Notes: generated by a model not told the origin, from the letters alone. Shown: positions 17,325-26,266, counted from the first letter of the stretch. The stretch is DNA of 64,000 nucleotides from an uncultured Kordia sp. (GCF_947496985.1 NZ_CANMEZ010000003.1:558001-622000), one strand, 5' to 3'. A program made the numbers and translations.

Positions 17325-18002
17325 ATGGATACAGAAATTATAAAAATAGCCATTGCCGATGATGAAGCTTTATTTAGAGCTGGAATGTCATTTATATTAA
17401 CACGAGTTAAAAATTTTGAAATTGTTTTTGAAGCCGAAAACGGAGCCGATTTGATAGAAAAATTAAAAACAAATCCAAAACCAGATGTCGTATTAATGGA
17501 CTTAAAAATGCCAATGCTAAACGGTGTAGAAAGTACCAAAATATTACAAAAAGAATATCCAGAAATCAAGGTGATTGCTGTTACAAGTTATGATGGAAAG
17601 TCATTTATAACAAACATGATAGATGTAGGCGCATCTTCATATCTTCTCAAAAATACGTCGCCAAAAGTTGTAGTACATACTATAAACGAAGTATTTGCAA
17701 AAGGATTTTACTATGATGAACGTGTGCTAAAAATCATTCATGAAAACTTATTATCTGCTAAAAGTAAACGCATCAAAAGTGATTTAGATAATAACTTACT
17801 TACCAAACGTGAAAAAGAAATATTGGAACTCATTTGTAATCAATACACAACCAATGAAATAGCTGATAAATTATTCATTAGTCCAAGAACTGTAGAAGGG
17901 CATAGAAACAACTTATTACTCAAAACAGAATCCAAAAATGTTGCCGGATTAGTTATTTATGGTATCCAAAAAAAGCTCATAGAACTATCTCCAGATTTTT
18001 AA
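17325..18002 (+). CDS. Response regulator, LuxR/NarL family
   Basis: 225-aa two-domain regulator. The receiver domain has the acidic pair near the N-terminus (ADDEALFRAG), the phospho-acceptor D59 in VLMDLKMP, and conserved T and K (VTSYD, YLLKNTSP). The C-terminal LuxR HTH (LTKREKEILELICNQYTTNEIA, then SPRTVEGHRNNLL) binds DNA. It is the partner of the kinase immediately upstream. Targets are unknown; the divergent collar genes and the eCIS operon nearby are candidates by position only. Confidence 0.92.
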   Translation: MDTEIIKIAIADDEALFRAGMSFILTRVKNFEIVFEAENGADLIEKLKTNPKPDVVLMDLKMPMLNGVESTKILQKEYPEIKVIAVTSYDGKSFITNMIDVGASSYLLKNTSPKVVVHTINEVFAKGFYYDERVLKIIHENLLSAKSKRIKSDLDNNLLTKREKEILELICNQYTTNEIADKLFISPRTVEGHRNNLLLKTESKNVAGLVIYGIQKKLIELSPDF

Positions 18003-18181
18003 AATCAAAAACATAGGATTCCCCCAAAAATCTTTAAACACTTCTATTGTAAGTAAAATTCTTCTAAAAAATCTTCTCAAGTATATTATCTTATTAAAGA
18101 TGATGCATTCCTATAATTTAATGTCTATTTTTGGCAACTATAAGTCAAAATTATCAAACGAATATCATTAAATTTTAACGT

Positions 18182-18808
18182 GTGAAAAAAAATATGTTCA
18201 TTGCAATAGAAGGAATAGACGGAAGCGGGAAAAGTACACAAGCAAAAAATATAGCCAAACGTTTAGAAGCAAAAGGTCACAAAGTATATCTTACATTTGA
18301 ACCGACCGATATGCGTATTGGAAAAATGATTCGATCAATCTTAGGCGGAAAAGAAAAAGCTGACGAAAAAGTAATTGCTGCACTATTTGCAGCAGACAGA
18401 TTAGATCATTTACTACACGAAACGGAAGGAATTCTTAAAAAACTAGCAGAAGGATATACCGTGATTACAGATAGATACTACTTTTCTTCATACGCATATC
18501 ATGGAGCGCACGTAGACATAGATTGGGTAATAGATTCTAACAAAATGGCAGCACAAACACTAAAACCAGATGTAAACATATTTGTAGATGTATCTCCAGA
18601 AGTTGCTATGAAACGCATTAATGCTAACAGAGAAAGTATAGAAATCTATGAAACATTGGACAACCTAAAAGTGGTACAATCAAAATACTTTCAAGCGTTT
18701 GAAAAACTAAAAAATAAAGAACATATTGTTTTTGTAAATGGTGATGAAACGCCTGAAAAGGTTACGGAGTTACTTTGGGAAGTTTTACAAAACGAAAATC
18801 TTATCTAG
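18182..18808 (+). CDS. tmk: Thymidylate kinase
   Basis: Phosphorylates dTMP to dTDP for DNA synthesis. P-loop GIDGSGKST at residues 11-19, the FEPTD substrate segment, the DR(Y/H) motif as TDRYYFSSYAYHGA, and a C-terminal region of normal length (208 aa). A GTG start at 18182 gives MKKNMFIAIEG; an ATG four codons later (18194) is an equally good start. Followed by a hairpin terminator, which separates it from the eCIS operon. Confidence 0.94.
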   Translation: MKKNMFIAIEGIDGSGKSTQAKNIAKRLEAKGHKVYLTFEPTDMRIGKMIRSILGGKEKADEKVIAALFAADRLDHLLHETEGILKKLAEGYTVITDRYYFSSYAYHGAHVDIDWVIDSNKMAAQTLKPDVNIFVDVSPEVAMKRINANRESIEIYETLDNLKVVQSKYFQAFEKLKNKEHIVFVNGDETPEKVTELLWEVLQNENLI

Positions 18809-18905
18809 TATTAAGAGAAAACTCTAAAAAATAACATAGGAAATACGTGCGATTTTATTAAAATATGCACTAAAGGATAATTAATAATACGTTACATTAT
18901 ATACT

Positions 18906-18932
18906 AAACCAAGCTGAAAAGCTTGGTTTTTC
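18906..18932 (+). terminator. Intrinsic terminator between tmk and the eCIS operon
   Basis: AAACCAAGC (18906-18914), loop TGAAAA, GCTTGGTTT (18921-18929), then a T-rich tail. Confidence 0.85.
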
Positions 18933-18966
18933 TATTATATATAAAATGATTATTTAATTAAAAATG

Positions 18967-19028
18967 TAAAACCGTGTTTTTCCTATATAAATATTATTTT
19001 CTTCCTGAATTAAAACCGTGTTTTTCCT
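18967..19028 (+). repeat. 18-bp direct repeat upstream of the eCIS operon
   Basis: TAAAACCGTGTTTTTCCT occurs at 18967-18984 and again at 19011-19028, 44 bases apart, i.e. about four helical turns. The pair lies 90-150 bases before the first eCIS gene and after the tmk terminator, a natural place for an activator or repressor site. The core GTGTTTTTCC recurs upstream of the ATPase gene at 49416. A possible -7 element (TAGTTTTG, 19075-19082) lies downstream, but no well-spaced -33 element was found. Confidence 0.6.
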
Positions 19029-19118
19029 GTCAGAAATTAGCTATTTGACTCTACCAGTTCCATTTGTCTATTGGTAGTTTTGCTTCATAAGTAATTCAAC
19101 CGCAACGAAGCAGGCAAG

Positions 19119-19685
19119 ATGATCAATAAATTTGTAGACAAACTTACCACAGACGGACTCGCTACCTACATCAATACCTTACAAGGGATATCTGTAAAGT
19201 TAGGAGCGCAAAACATTGGTGAATATCAGTCTGATGACAACGACTTTGACGGTGAAAACCTAGTTATAACTGTTGTTCGAATTGATGAAGAAAGCACGCT
19301 AAAAAATTTCCCTAACCAAAAACTTGTGCAAAGTGGACAAACATTCAAAATAGACAAACGTTTTCCAAAAATCTATTTAAACTATTACCTGCTTTTTTCT
19401 TGCACATTACAATATGATAAAGCTGTTGCAGTGATTTACAAAGCAATAAAGTTTTTTCAACATCAAAAGAAGTTTGCTTTTGCTTCCGATGGAGATGATA
19501 TCGAACTCAATATGGAATTATGTTCGCCAAGCTTTGAACAACTCAATAATATTTGGGGAATGCTAGGAGGAAAGCAATTACCAAGTGTACTGTACAAAGC
19601 AAGAGTTTCAGCATTAGAAAGAGACATAGAATTATTAGCATCAATCATAACAACAATAGGAGCCATAGAAAAGCACGATGAGTAG
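19119..19685 (+). CDS. eCIS terminator/cap protein, DUF4255 (Pvc16/Afp16-like)
   Basis: 188-aa member of the DUF4255 / Pvc16 N-terminal-domain family, which caps the distal end of tube and sheath. Family features: a helical start (INKFVDKLTTDGLATYINT), the beta-hairpin VITVVRIDEESTLKN, and the conserved RFPKIYLNYYLLFSCTLQYDKAVAVIYKAI block, in which the family residues Y-Y-L-L and Y..A are easily seen. As in many eCIS clusters it is the first gene. Its last eight bases overlap the next gene, implying translational coupling. Confidence 0.88.
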   Translation: MINKFVDKLTTDGLATYINTLQGISVKLGAQNIGEYQSDDNDFDGENLVITVVRIDEESTLKNFPNQKLVQSGQTFKIDKRFPKIYLNYYLLFSCTLQYDKAVAVIYKAIKFFQHQKKFAFASDGDDIELNMELCSPSFEQLNNIWGMLGGKQLPSVLYKARVSALERDIELLASIITTIGAIEKHDE

Positions 19686-20223
19686 GTTTAATCACATATA
19701 CGAACCGTTGACGATAATTAGTCTAGAGCATGAAAGTGATTTAGTAGCTGAAAATCATGTGAAAATATATCCCAGTAAAGAAACTGCTGAGCTAATAAAA
19801 AAATACAGATTGGTTACTAAAACTACTCCAGAAGGATTGGTAATTCTGTACAAAAAAGCAGAAATATTTGAAGCAGAAACGGTAGACAATGTACTTATTA
19901 TAGATGGAAAGGAAGTGATTGATAAAAAAATAGTTGGGTATGTATCAACAACACCGGACAGAACTTTTTCAAACTGGCTTCCGGAAGTGGTAAATGTCGA
20001 TTTAGAATTTTATGCTCTGGCAGATCAAGCATATAGAGAAAACACAAAACTAGATGCACTTGCACTCAATGAGTTTATTGTATACAAAGCTTCAAAATTG
20101 AGAGGAGTAAAAAAAACAAAAAACAATATAAACGAACGGATTAAACCAGATGCAATTCTGCAAATCAATATTGTAGAAGCAAACATAGCGATGCCAGTTA
20201 CGCTAACATTTAAAATAAAATAA
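19678..20223 (+). CDS. Unknown eCIS protein, possible cap-associated
   Basis: 181-aa soluble protein, mostly beta with a C-terminal basic helix and strands, without signal peptide. I do not recognise a domain. It overlaps the terminator gene by eight bases and precedes the sheath gene by 32 bases, so it is almost certainly a part of the particle or its assembly. AlgoCIS particles have a cap-adaptor protein in addition to the Pvc16-type cap; this gene is a candidate for that role by position only. Confidence 0.6.
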   Translation: MSRFNHIYEPLTIISLEHESDLVAENHVKIYPSKETAELIKKYRLVTKTTPEGLVILYKKAEIFEAETVDNVLIIDGKEVIDKKIVGYVSTTPDRTFSNWLPEVVNVDLEFYALADQAYRENTKLDALALNEFIVYKASKLRGVKKTKNNINERIKPDAILQINIVEANIAMPVTLTFKIK

Positions 20224-20255
20224 ATACTAACAAAACTTTTTAAATCATAAATATT

Positions 20256-22352
20256 ATGGCTAGTACATTAAAAACACCAGGAGTTTACATAGAGGAGATT
20301 GTAAAATTTCCGCCTTCTGTAGCACAAGTTGAAACGGCTATTCCTGCATTTATCGGATATACAGAGAAAGCAACAAACAAAATCAATGGAGACCTAAACA
20401 TGGTTCCAACGCGTATAACATCTTTGTTGGAATATGAAAGATTCTTTGGAACTTCCAAAGCAGAAACATCAATAGACGTAACAATTACAGACGACTCAGC
20501 TAACAACCGTTCTATTGTTGTAACTCAACCAACTAGCAAACAACCGTTTTTAATGTATTACTCATTACAACTATACTTTGCTAATGGAGGAGGACCTTGC
20601 TATATTACTTCTGTAGGACGTTATGGAAATAACTTACCAGATGGAGAAACAAGAGTAAATAGTATTGGAGATACCGATGCTTTAAAAGATGGTTTAGACG
20701 AAATAGCAAAAGTTGATGAACCAACACTAATTGTATTTCCAGATGCAACAAGAGTAAACGGAATTGATGCAACTACGTTTTACGGATTATACAATGACGC
20801 ATTATCGCAATGCAACAAATTACAAGATCGATTCACAATTATTGATACATTAGGATACGATGGTTCCACTTCTGTAGATCCAAATATTGGAGCATTAAGA
20901 GATGGTATAAATTTAGGTAAAGACTTCGTAAAGTATGGAGCTGCTTACTATCCATATCTTGAAACAATCTTAAACTACAGTATTGATGCATCTTCAATCG
21001 CTATTTCTCATTACAGTAAAGCTGAAGCGAATGCAAAAACAGCTATCAAAGATGAAATGGAAAATTTAGAACCAGATGTAGCAACAATGTCAGCAGATGT
21101 AGTTGGACTAAATACTGGTTTTCCAGGAACATTTATAGGAAAATTAGCAGATGTAATCAACTATCTATATGAAGATAATGTTGGTGCAAATGAAGGTTTT
21201 GATATGAGTGGAACAAAAAACTACGCTTCACCTCGTCCAGAAAATTTAAGAGATAGTATGGATGACCTATTAGGAGCGATGAGTAATTTGGTTGAACTAA
21301 AAAATAAAATCAAAAAAGAAGCAGATGCAGCCTTAAGTGCTCTTGCAGATGAAGCGGTAGATACAACTGATTTATCAACACACAGACAAGCTTTCTTAGA
21401 TGATTTTGAAGGAGCTGGTAAATTAGAAGAAAAATACAATGAACTAGTAACATTACAAGCAGATTTGAAGAAGCACATCACAAATGGTGACACTGCTAAA
21501 ATCAAGAAAACAATAGATACTGCAACTACAAGTATGCATAAAACAGTAAAAACAATTACTGTATTAGCAGACTATACTGCACCAGTAAATACAGATACTA
21601 CGTTACTAGACACGATTGTATCAAAATTTGCAACATTAAAAACAGAATTGGATACAGTAATTGAATCTGATACAAACAATGGAGAATTACATGGAAGAAC
21701 GTTAAGTGATCTTGAAACAAAAGATAATGATACGTACAATAAAATTAGAACAGCTATCAACAACTTACCAATGGAATTGCCGCCAAGTAGTGGAATTGCA
21801 GGAGTATATGCAAGAGTAGATAGTACAAGAGGTGTATGGAAAGCGCCAGCAAATGTTGGGTTAACATATGTAGTAAAACCTACAGTTCGTATCACAAATG
21901 ACATTCAAGATGGACTAAACGTAGATACAACTTCTGGTAAATCAGTAAATGCAATTCGTTCCTTCACGGGAAAAGGAGTAATGGTTTGGGGAGCAAGAAC
22001 CTTAGCAGGAAATGATAACGAATGGCGTTATGTATCTGTAAGACGCTTTTTTAACATGGTAGAAGAATCTGTGAAAAAAGCAAGCGATCAATTTGTATTT
22101 GAACCAAACGATGCCAACACTTGGGTACGTATCAAAGCAATGATTACAAATTTCCTTATCAATCAGTGGAAAGCAGGAGCATTAGCAGGAGCTACTCCAG
22201 ACGAAGCTTTCTATGTAAAAGTAGGATTAAATCAAACAATGACAGCAGACGATATCCTTAACGGAATCATGAATATCGAAATTGGAATGGCAGTTGTGCG
22301 ACCAGCGGAATTCATAGTATTGAAGTTCTCTCACAAAATGCAAGAATCATAA
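20256..22352 (+). CDS. eCIS contractile sheath protein
   Basis: 698-aa tail sheath subunit that polymerises round the tube and contracts to drive it out. The N-terminus is canonical (LKTPGVYIEEIVKFPPSVAQVETAIPAFIGYTEKA); the C-terminal half has GIAGVYARVDSTRGVWKAPAN, then GVMVWGARTLAGNDNEWRYV and RRFFNMVEESV, ending with the strand-exchange domain. Between residues about 245 and 505 is an extra helical, Asp/Lys/Ala-rich insertion absent from typical sheaths of about 450-500 aa. It is the only sheath gene here; Afp and PVC encode three. Confidence 0.95.
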   Translation: MASTLKTPGVYIEEIVKFPPSVAQVETAIPAFIGYTEKATNKINGDLNMVPTRITSLLEYERFFGTSKAETSIDVTITDDSANNRSIVVTQPTSKQPFLMYYSLQLYFANGGGPCYITSVGRYGNNLPDGETRVNSIGDTDALKDGLDEIAKVDEPTLIVFPDATRVNGIDATTFYGLYNDALSQCNKLQDRFTIIDTLGYDGSTSVDPNIGALRDGINLGKDFVKYGAAYYPYLETILNYSIDASSIAISHYSKAEANAKTAIKDEMENLEPDVATMSADVVGLNTGFPGTFIGKLADVINYLYEDNVGANEGFDMSGTKNYASPRPENLRDSMDDLLGAMSNLVELKNKIKKEADAALSALADEAVDTTDLSTHRQAFLDDFEGAGKLEEKYNELVTLQADLKKHITNGDTAKIKKTIDTATTSMHKTVKTITVLADYTAPVNTDTTLLDTIVSKFATLKTELDTVIESDTNNGELHGRTLSDLETKDNDTYNKIRTAINNLPMELPPSSGIAGVYARVDSTRGVWKAPANVGLTYVVKPTVRITNDIQDGLNVDTTSGKSVNAIRSFTGKGVMVWGARTLAGNDNEWRYVSVRRFFNMVEESVKKASDQFVFEPNDANTWVRIKAMITNFLINQWKAGALAGATPDEAFYVKVGLNQTMTADDILNGIMNIEIGMAVVRPAEFIVLKFSHKMQES

Positions 22353-22404
22353 ATGATAATCATCGCTAAAAAAATAAAAACACAAACATTTAAAACAAAA
22401 TATT

Positions 22405-22842
22405 ATGTCAGCAATATATCCATTACCAAAGTTTCACTTTCAAGTAGAATGGGGAGGAACCAAAATTGGTTTTCAAGAAGTATCTGGGCTCGATAAAGAA
22501 TACGAAATGTTGGAATACAGAGAAGGTTCAAGTCCTGAGTACAACAAAATTAACATGCCAGGAATGGTAAAATACACAGATATCGTACTAAAAAGAGGTG
22601 TGTTTAGAGGTGATAACGAATTCTTTGCATGGATGCAAGAAAACAAACTAAACGTAACGGAACGTCGCGATATTACAATCGCTTTATTAAATGAAGCACA
22701 TGAACCTGTAGTTGTTTGGAGAGTTAAAAATGCTTGGCCAAAGAAAATTCAATCAACAGACTTAAAAGCAGAAGGAAACGAAGTAGCTATTGAGACATTA
22801 ACAGTGGCTCACGAAGGAGTTGAATGGGAAAACCTAGGCTAA
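22405..22842 (+). CDS. eCIS tube protein 1 (gp19/Pvc1-like)
   Basis: 145-aa tail tube subunit of the T4 gp19 / Afp1 family: a beta-barrel that stacks as hexamers inside the sheath. Characteristic features are PLPKFHFQVEWGGTKIGFQEVSGLD, the central VKYTDIVLKRGVFRGDNEFFAWM and the C-terminal VAIETLTVAHEGVEW. By place (directly after the sheath) and typical length it is the likely main tube subunit. The gap to the sheath stop is 52 bases and the next gene starts one base after its stop. Confidence 0.93.
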   Translation: MSAIYPLPKFHFQVEWGGTKIGFQEVSGLDKEYEMLEYREGSSPEYNKINMPGMVKYTDIVLKRGVFRGDNEFFAWMQENKLNVTERRDITIALLNEAHEPVVVWRVKNAWPKKIQSTDLKAEGNEVAIETLTVAHEGVEWENLG

Positions 22843-22843
22843 T

Positions 22844-23302
22844 ATGGCACTCTTCGACAATTTTAAATATCCAGTTTCAGGATTTCACTTTGTAGTTTAT
22901 TTCAATGGATTACTACCAAATCCTGTAGATCTGAGCTTTCAATCAGTATCCGGGTTAAGTGTTACTGTAGAAACAGAGGCTTACACAGAAGGTGGAGAAA
23001 ATAGATTTGTTCATGAGTTACCAAAAGGATTAAAATTCAGCACGCTTACGCTAAAACGAGGATTAAAAACGGCGCCTTCGTCCATCACAAAATGGTGTGA
23101 AGATGCATATGAGAGCTTTGCTTTCAAACCATTGAACCTAATAGTAATGTTACTTGGAGAAAACCATGTTCCTATCAAAAGTTGGAATGTAGTTGGCGCG
23201 TATCCTATCAAATATGAAGTAGGAGACTTCAATGCAGAAACCAATAGTATTCTCATCGAAACCTTAGAACTGAAGTACAATTATTTTAAAGCATTAACAT
23301 AA
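22844..23302 (+). CDS. eCIS tube protein 2 (Pvc5-like, tube initiator)
   Basis: 152-aa homolog of the preceding tube protein with the same layout (YPVSGFHFVVYFNG, SFQSVSGLSVTVETEAYTEG, FSTLTLKRGL, ILIETLELKYNYF), but clearly diverged. In Afp and PVC such a second copy forms the first tube rings on the baseplate hub; that role is inferred. Its stop codon overlaps the start of the next small gene (TAATG). Confidence 0.9.
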   Translation: MALFDNFKYPVSGFHFVVYFNGLLPNPVDLSFQSVSGLSVTVETEAYTEGGENRFVHELPKGLKFSTLTLKRGLKTAPSSITKWCEDAYESFAFKPLNLIVMLLGENHVPIKSWNVVGAYPIKYEVGDFNAETNSILIETLELKYNYFKALT

Positions 23303-23457
23303 TGGCAGTAGAAATAAAAAACTTACGAATTAAGGTAAATGTAAATGCTCAAAAAAAAGAAGAAGTGGCAGAGGTAGAAGAAGGTCAAACCAATTGGACT
23401 TCAGGTGATATTATCAATGCAGTATCAAAAATAATGACCAATAAAAAAGAACGATAA
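23302..23457 (+). CDS. Small DUF5908 family protein
   Basis: 51-aa protein beginning MAVEIKNLRIKVNV, with a short acidic middle (EEVAEVEEGQ) and a C-terminal helix. The N-terminal pattern M-x-V/I-E-I-x-x-L-x-I-x matches the DUF5908 family, which is found between tube and LysM genes of Bacteroidota contractile systems. Start and stop overlap or abut the neighbours (TAATG upstream, one base to the next ATG), so it is surely translated. Its function is unknown; a place in the tube-baseplate junction or as an assembly factor is possible. Confidence 0.8.
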   Translation: MAVEIKNLRIKVNVNAQKKEEVAEVEEGQTNWTSGDIINAVSKIMTNKKER

Positions 23458-23458
23458 C

Positions 23459-24220
23459 ATGGCTTTTTTAGGAGAATTAGAAAAAATGATCGTAACAAAA
23501 TTGGATCAAGACGGAGCGGCAACTGGCACGCCAATTCAAGTCTTAATCAATCCAGAAGGTTACAAAGAATCATATACTGTAGAATACAATGATGATCAGC
23601 CAAATAATTCGGGAGGTAAAAGTCCGCAATTTGTCAAAGTAAAACCAGGAAATTTTTCCTTTAAATTACTATTTGATTCCACAGGAATCTTTGACGTAGT
23701 TGGATTAAATCTAGAGGAAACACTCATCAGTATAGAGGAAGATATCTCAGGATTCATTCCTTTTCAAGATGATGATGAACAAGCTGAAAACAATAACATT
23801 GTTGAGGAAATTGAGAAAATAAAAGAATTTGTAGTCTATCAAGGTGACATTCACAAACCATATCAGCTACAAATCAATTGGGGAGCTTTAGAACTCAAAT
23901 GTATTCTAACAAAATTAGATATTGACTATAAGCTCTTCAATCCACAAGGATTTCCAATACGTGCAGTGGCAACACTTACATGTAAACAAAGTACAAGTGA
24001 AGTGTTGCGTTTGGCAAAAGAGAAAAAATCTTCTCCAGATCTTACACATATTAGAACAGTAAGAGAAGGTGATACCTTACCATTAATGAGTTACAGAATC
24101 TATGGCGATTCAAAGTATTATTTGGAAGTTGCCAGAGTTAACAATTTACTCAATTTTAGAAGTCTTACACCAGGAACGGAACTCATATTCCCTCCTTTAG
24201 ATAAAACACAAAGCGCATGA
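23459..24220 (+). CDS. eCIS hub adaptor with LysM domain (Pvc7/Afp7-like)
   Basis: 253-aa baseplate hub protein. Residues 1-185 form the tube-adaptor part (LINPEGYKESYTVEYND, then GNFSFKLLFDSTGIFD); residues about 197-248 form a LysM domain (HIRTVREGDTLPLMSYRIYGDSK, PGTELIFPP). In Afp/PVC particles the homolog joins the spike trimer to the tube; there the LysM fold is structural rather than peptidoglycan-binding. Its last four bases overlap the spike gene (ATGA). Confidence 0.9.
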   Translation: MAFLGELEKMIVTKLDQDGAATGTPIQVLINPEGYKESYTVEYNDDQPNNSGGKSPQFVKVKPGNFSFKLLFDSTGIFDVVGLNLEETLISIEEDISGFIPFQDDDEQAENNNIVEEIEKIKEFVVYQGDIHKPYQLQINWGALELKCILTKLDIDYKLFNPQGFPIRAVATLTCKQSTSEVLRLAKEKKSSPDLTHIRTVREGDTLPLMSYRIYGDSKYYLEVARVNNLLNFRSLTPGTELIFPPLDKTQSA

Positions 24221-25965
24221 GTCTAGTTGCAGACATATCCACACAGGAAAACAGCTTAGTTACATACAAAATCTTATTGGGTGATGCCCAAACAGATATC
24301 AGTGCTAACTATGGTGTAAAAACAATAACAGTAGATCGTAGCTGCAATCGTATTCCGACGGCAACATTACTGTTGGTGGATGGTGATGGAACAATTCAAG
24401 AATTTGAAGCAAGTAATGCAGATGAATTCAAACCAGGTGAAAAAATTGTCATAGAAGCTGGATACGACTTTGAAGACAAAACCATATTTGAAGGAATCAT
24501 TACAAAACATGCGATCAAAGCTTCTGCTAAAACAAGTTATTTAGTAATTGAATGTAAAGATGAAGCATTTAAAATGACACTTGGACGTAAAAATAAAATC
24601 TTCTATGAAGTAACTGAAAGTGATGTCATAGACGAAATTATTAGTGAAAACGGTCTAAGTGGAAGTGCAAAATCAACATCACATAAGCACAATGAAATCG
24701 TTCAATATCAAGCAACAGATTGGGATTTTATTCAATGTAGAGCGCAAATTAATAATATGCTGTGTTTTGTGGAAGATGGAACGGTAGATGTAAAAGCTCC
24801 CGAACTTTCAGCGACTAGTGTATATACGGCAACTTATGGAGACAATATATTTTCGTTCGAAGCCGAAATTGACGCACGTAACCAATATGATGCGTTTGAA
24901 GCATCAGCTTGGAACTATTCAGATCAGGAAGTGATTACAAAAACAGCCGAAAACAAAAACTTAAACGGAGCCGGAAACTTAAGTTCAGGTGATCTAGCGA
25001 AAGCAGCTGGAAGCAAAAATATTTCACTCACACATACAGGAAGCATTCCTGACGAAATATTGACTTCTTGGGCAGAAGGGAAAAGCATGTACCAGCAACT
25101 AGCAAAAATTTGTGGAACGGTTCAAGTACAAGGAACAGAAGAAGTTCTACCAGGTAAAATGATTACCCTTGCGGGAATGAGTAATCGTTTCAATGGAGAT
25201 GTGTTCGTAAGTAGTGTACATCACACCATTACAAATGGAAACTGGACAACAACAGTAAAATTTGGACTAGAACCAGAATGGTTTGCAGAAACTTATGAAG
25301 TAAGTCAATTACCAGCTTCTGGAATGTTACCAGCAATTGGTGGTTTACAAATAGGAGTAGTTACTGCTTTAGAAGGCGATCCGGATGAAGAACATCGCAT
25401 TCAAGTGAAATTGCCGATTATCAGTGCTGATGAAGAAGGCGTTTGGGCACGTGTATTAACGATGCATGCAGGAGAAAACTATGGAGTTCATTTCTTACCA
25501 GAAATAGGACACGAAGTATTGGTAGGTTTTCTAAACGACGATCCAAATCAGGCGGTAGTATTAGGTTCCTTATTCAGTAATACAAACACATCACCAATAG
25601 AACATTCGGATGATAATTTTGAAAAAGTCATCATGACAAAAAGTGAAATTAAAATCACAATGAATGATGAACTCAAAAGTATCACACTTGATACGCCAGC
25701 AGGAAAACTCATTACACTTGATGAAGATGAAGCGTATATAAAGCTTGAAGATGAAAACGGAAACAGCATTATTATGAATGCTGATGGAATCACAATGGAA
25801 TCTGGGAAAGATATCATCATGACAGCAAGCTCAGGCGATATAAAAATGGAAGCCATGAACATAGAAGCAGTAGCGTCTATAGATTTCAAAGCAGAAGCAG
25901 TAACAGCAACTCTAGAAGGGTCGGCAACGACAACGATAAAAGGAGGAATGGTACAAATCAACTAA
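24217..25965 (+). CDS. vgrG: eCIS spike protein, VgrG-like (Pvc8/Afp8)
   Basis: 582-aa central spike. Residues 1-370 are gp27-like; an OB-fold follows (about 373-460, GVVTALEGDPDEEHRIQVKLP and EIGHEVLVGFLNDDPNQAVVLGS); the C-terminal 100 residues are a repetitive beta-helix needle (KSEIKITMNDELKSITLDTPA, then repeats ending MTASSGDIKMEAMNIEA). No C-terminal effector extension is fused. The PAAR tip is encoded 12 bases downstream. Confidence 0.94.
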   Translation: MSLVADISTQENSLVTYKILLGDAQTDISANYGVKTITVDRSCNRIPTATLLLVDGDGTIQEFEASNADEFKPGEKIVIEAGYDFEDKTIFEGIITKHAIKASAKTSYLVIECKDEAFKMTLGRKNKIFYEVTESDVIDEIISENGLSGSAKSTSHKHNEIVQYQATDWDFIQCRAQINNMLCFVEDGTVDVKAPELSATSVYTATYGDNIFSFEAEIDARNQYDAFEASAWNYSDQEVITKTAENKNLNGAGNLSSGDLAKAAGSKNISLTHTGSIPDEILTSWAEGKSMYQQLAKICGTVQVQGTEEVLPGKMITLAGMSNRFNGDVFVSSVHHTITNGNWTTTVKFGLEPEWFAETYEVSQLPASGMLPAIGGLQIGVVTALEGDPDEEHRIQVKLPIISADEEGVWARVLTMHAGENYGVHFLPEIGHEVLVGFLNDDPNQAVVLGSLFSNTNTSPIEHSDDNFEKVIMTKSEIKITMNDELKSITLDTPAGKLITLDEDEAYIKLEDENGNSIIMNADGITMESGKDIIMTASSGDIKMEAMNIEAVASIDFKAEAVTATLEGSATTTIKGGMVQIN

Positions 25966-25977
25966 AAACGAAACAAC

Positions 25978-26265
25978 ATGCCACTAGCAGCAAGAATAAC
26001 AGATATGCACGTATGTCCTATGACAACAGGTCCAGTACCACATGTTGGAGGACCAATATTACCACCAGGAGAGCCAACGGTTCTCATTGGAGGATTACCA
26101 GCGGCAAAAGTTGGAGATATGTGTGTATGCACAGGTCCGCCAGATAGCATAGTAGCAGGTTCAGCAACAGTACTGATAGGCGGAATGCCCGCTGCACGTA
26201 TGGGCGACTCTACGGCGCATGGAGGATCAATAGTATTAGGATGTCCAACAGTAATGATAGGATAA
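25978..26265 (+). CDS. PAAR-like spike tip (Pvc10/Afp10-like)
   Basis: 95-aa PAAR protein that sharpens the VgrG spike: AARITDMHVCPMTTG, then PTVLIGGLPAAKVGDMCVC and VLIGGMPAARMGDSTAHGGSI. Conserved His and Cys residues (H11, C13, C48, C50, H81) probably bind the tip metal. No effector domain is attached. The one-base gap to the gp25 gene points to coupled translation. Confidence 0.94.
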   Translation: MPLAARITDMHVCPMTTGPVPHVGGPILPPGEPTVLIGGLPAAKVGDMCVCTGPPDSIVAGSATVLIGGMPAARMGDSTAHGGSIVLGCPTVMIG

Positions 26266-26266
26266 C

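Noticed and set aside
18960-19030. CRISPR array
   Set aside because: Only two repeat copies of 18 bases, no third unit at regular spacing and no cas genes.
25548-25961. 137-aa minus-strand open frame
   Set aside because: Antisense of the VgrG beta-helix repeats; no independent support.
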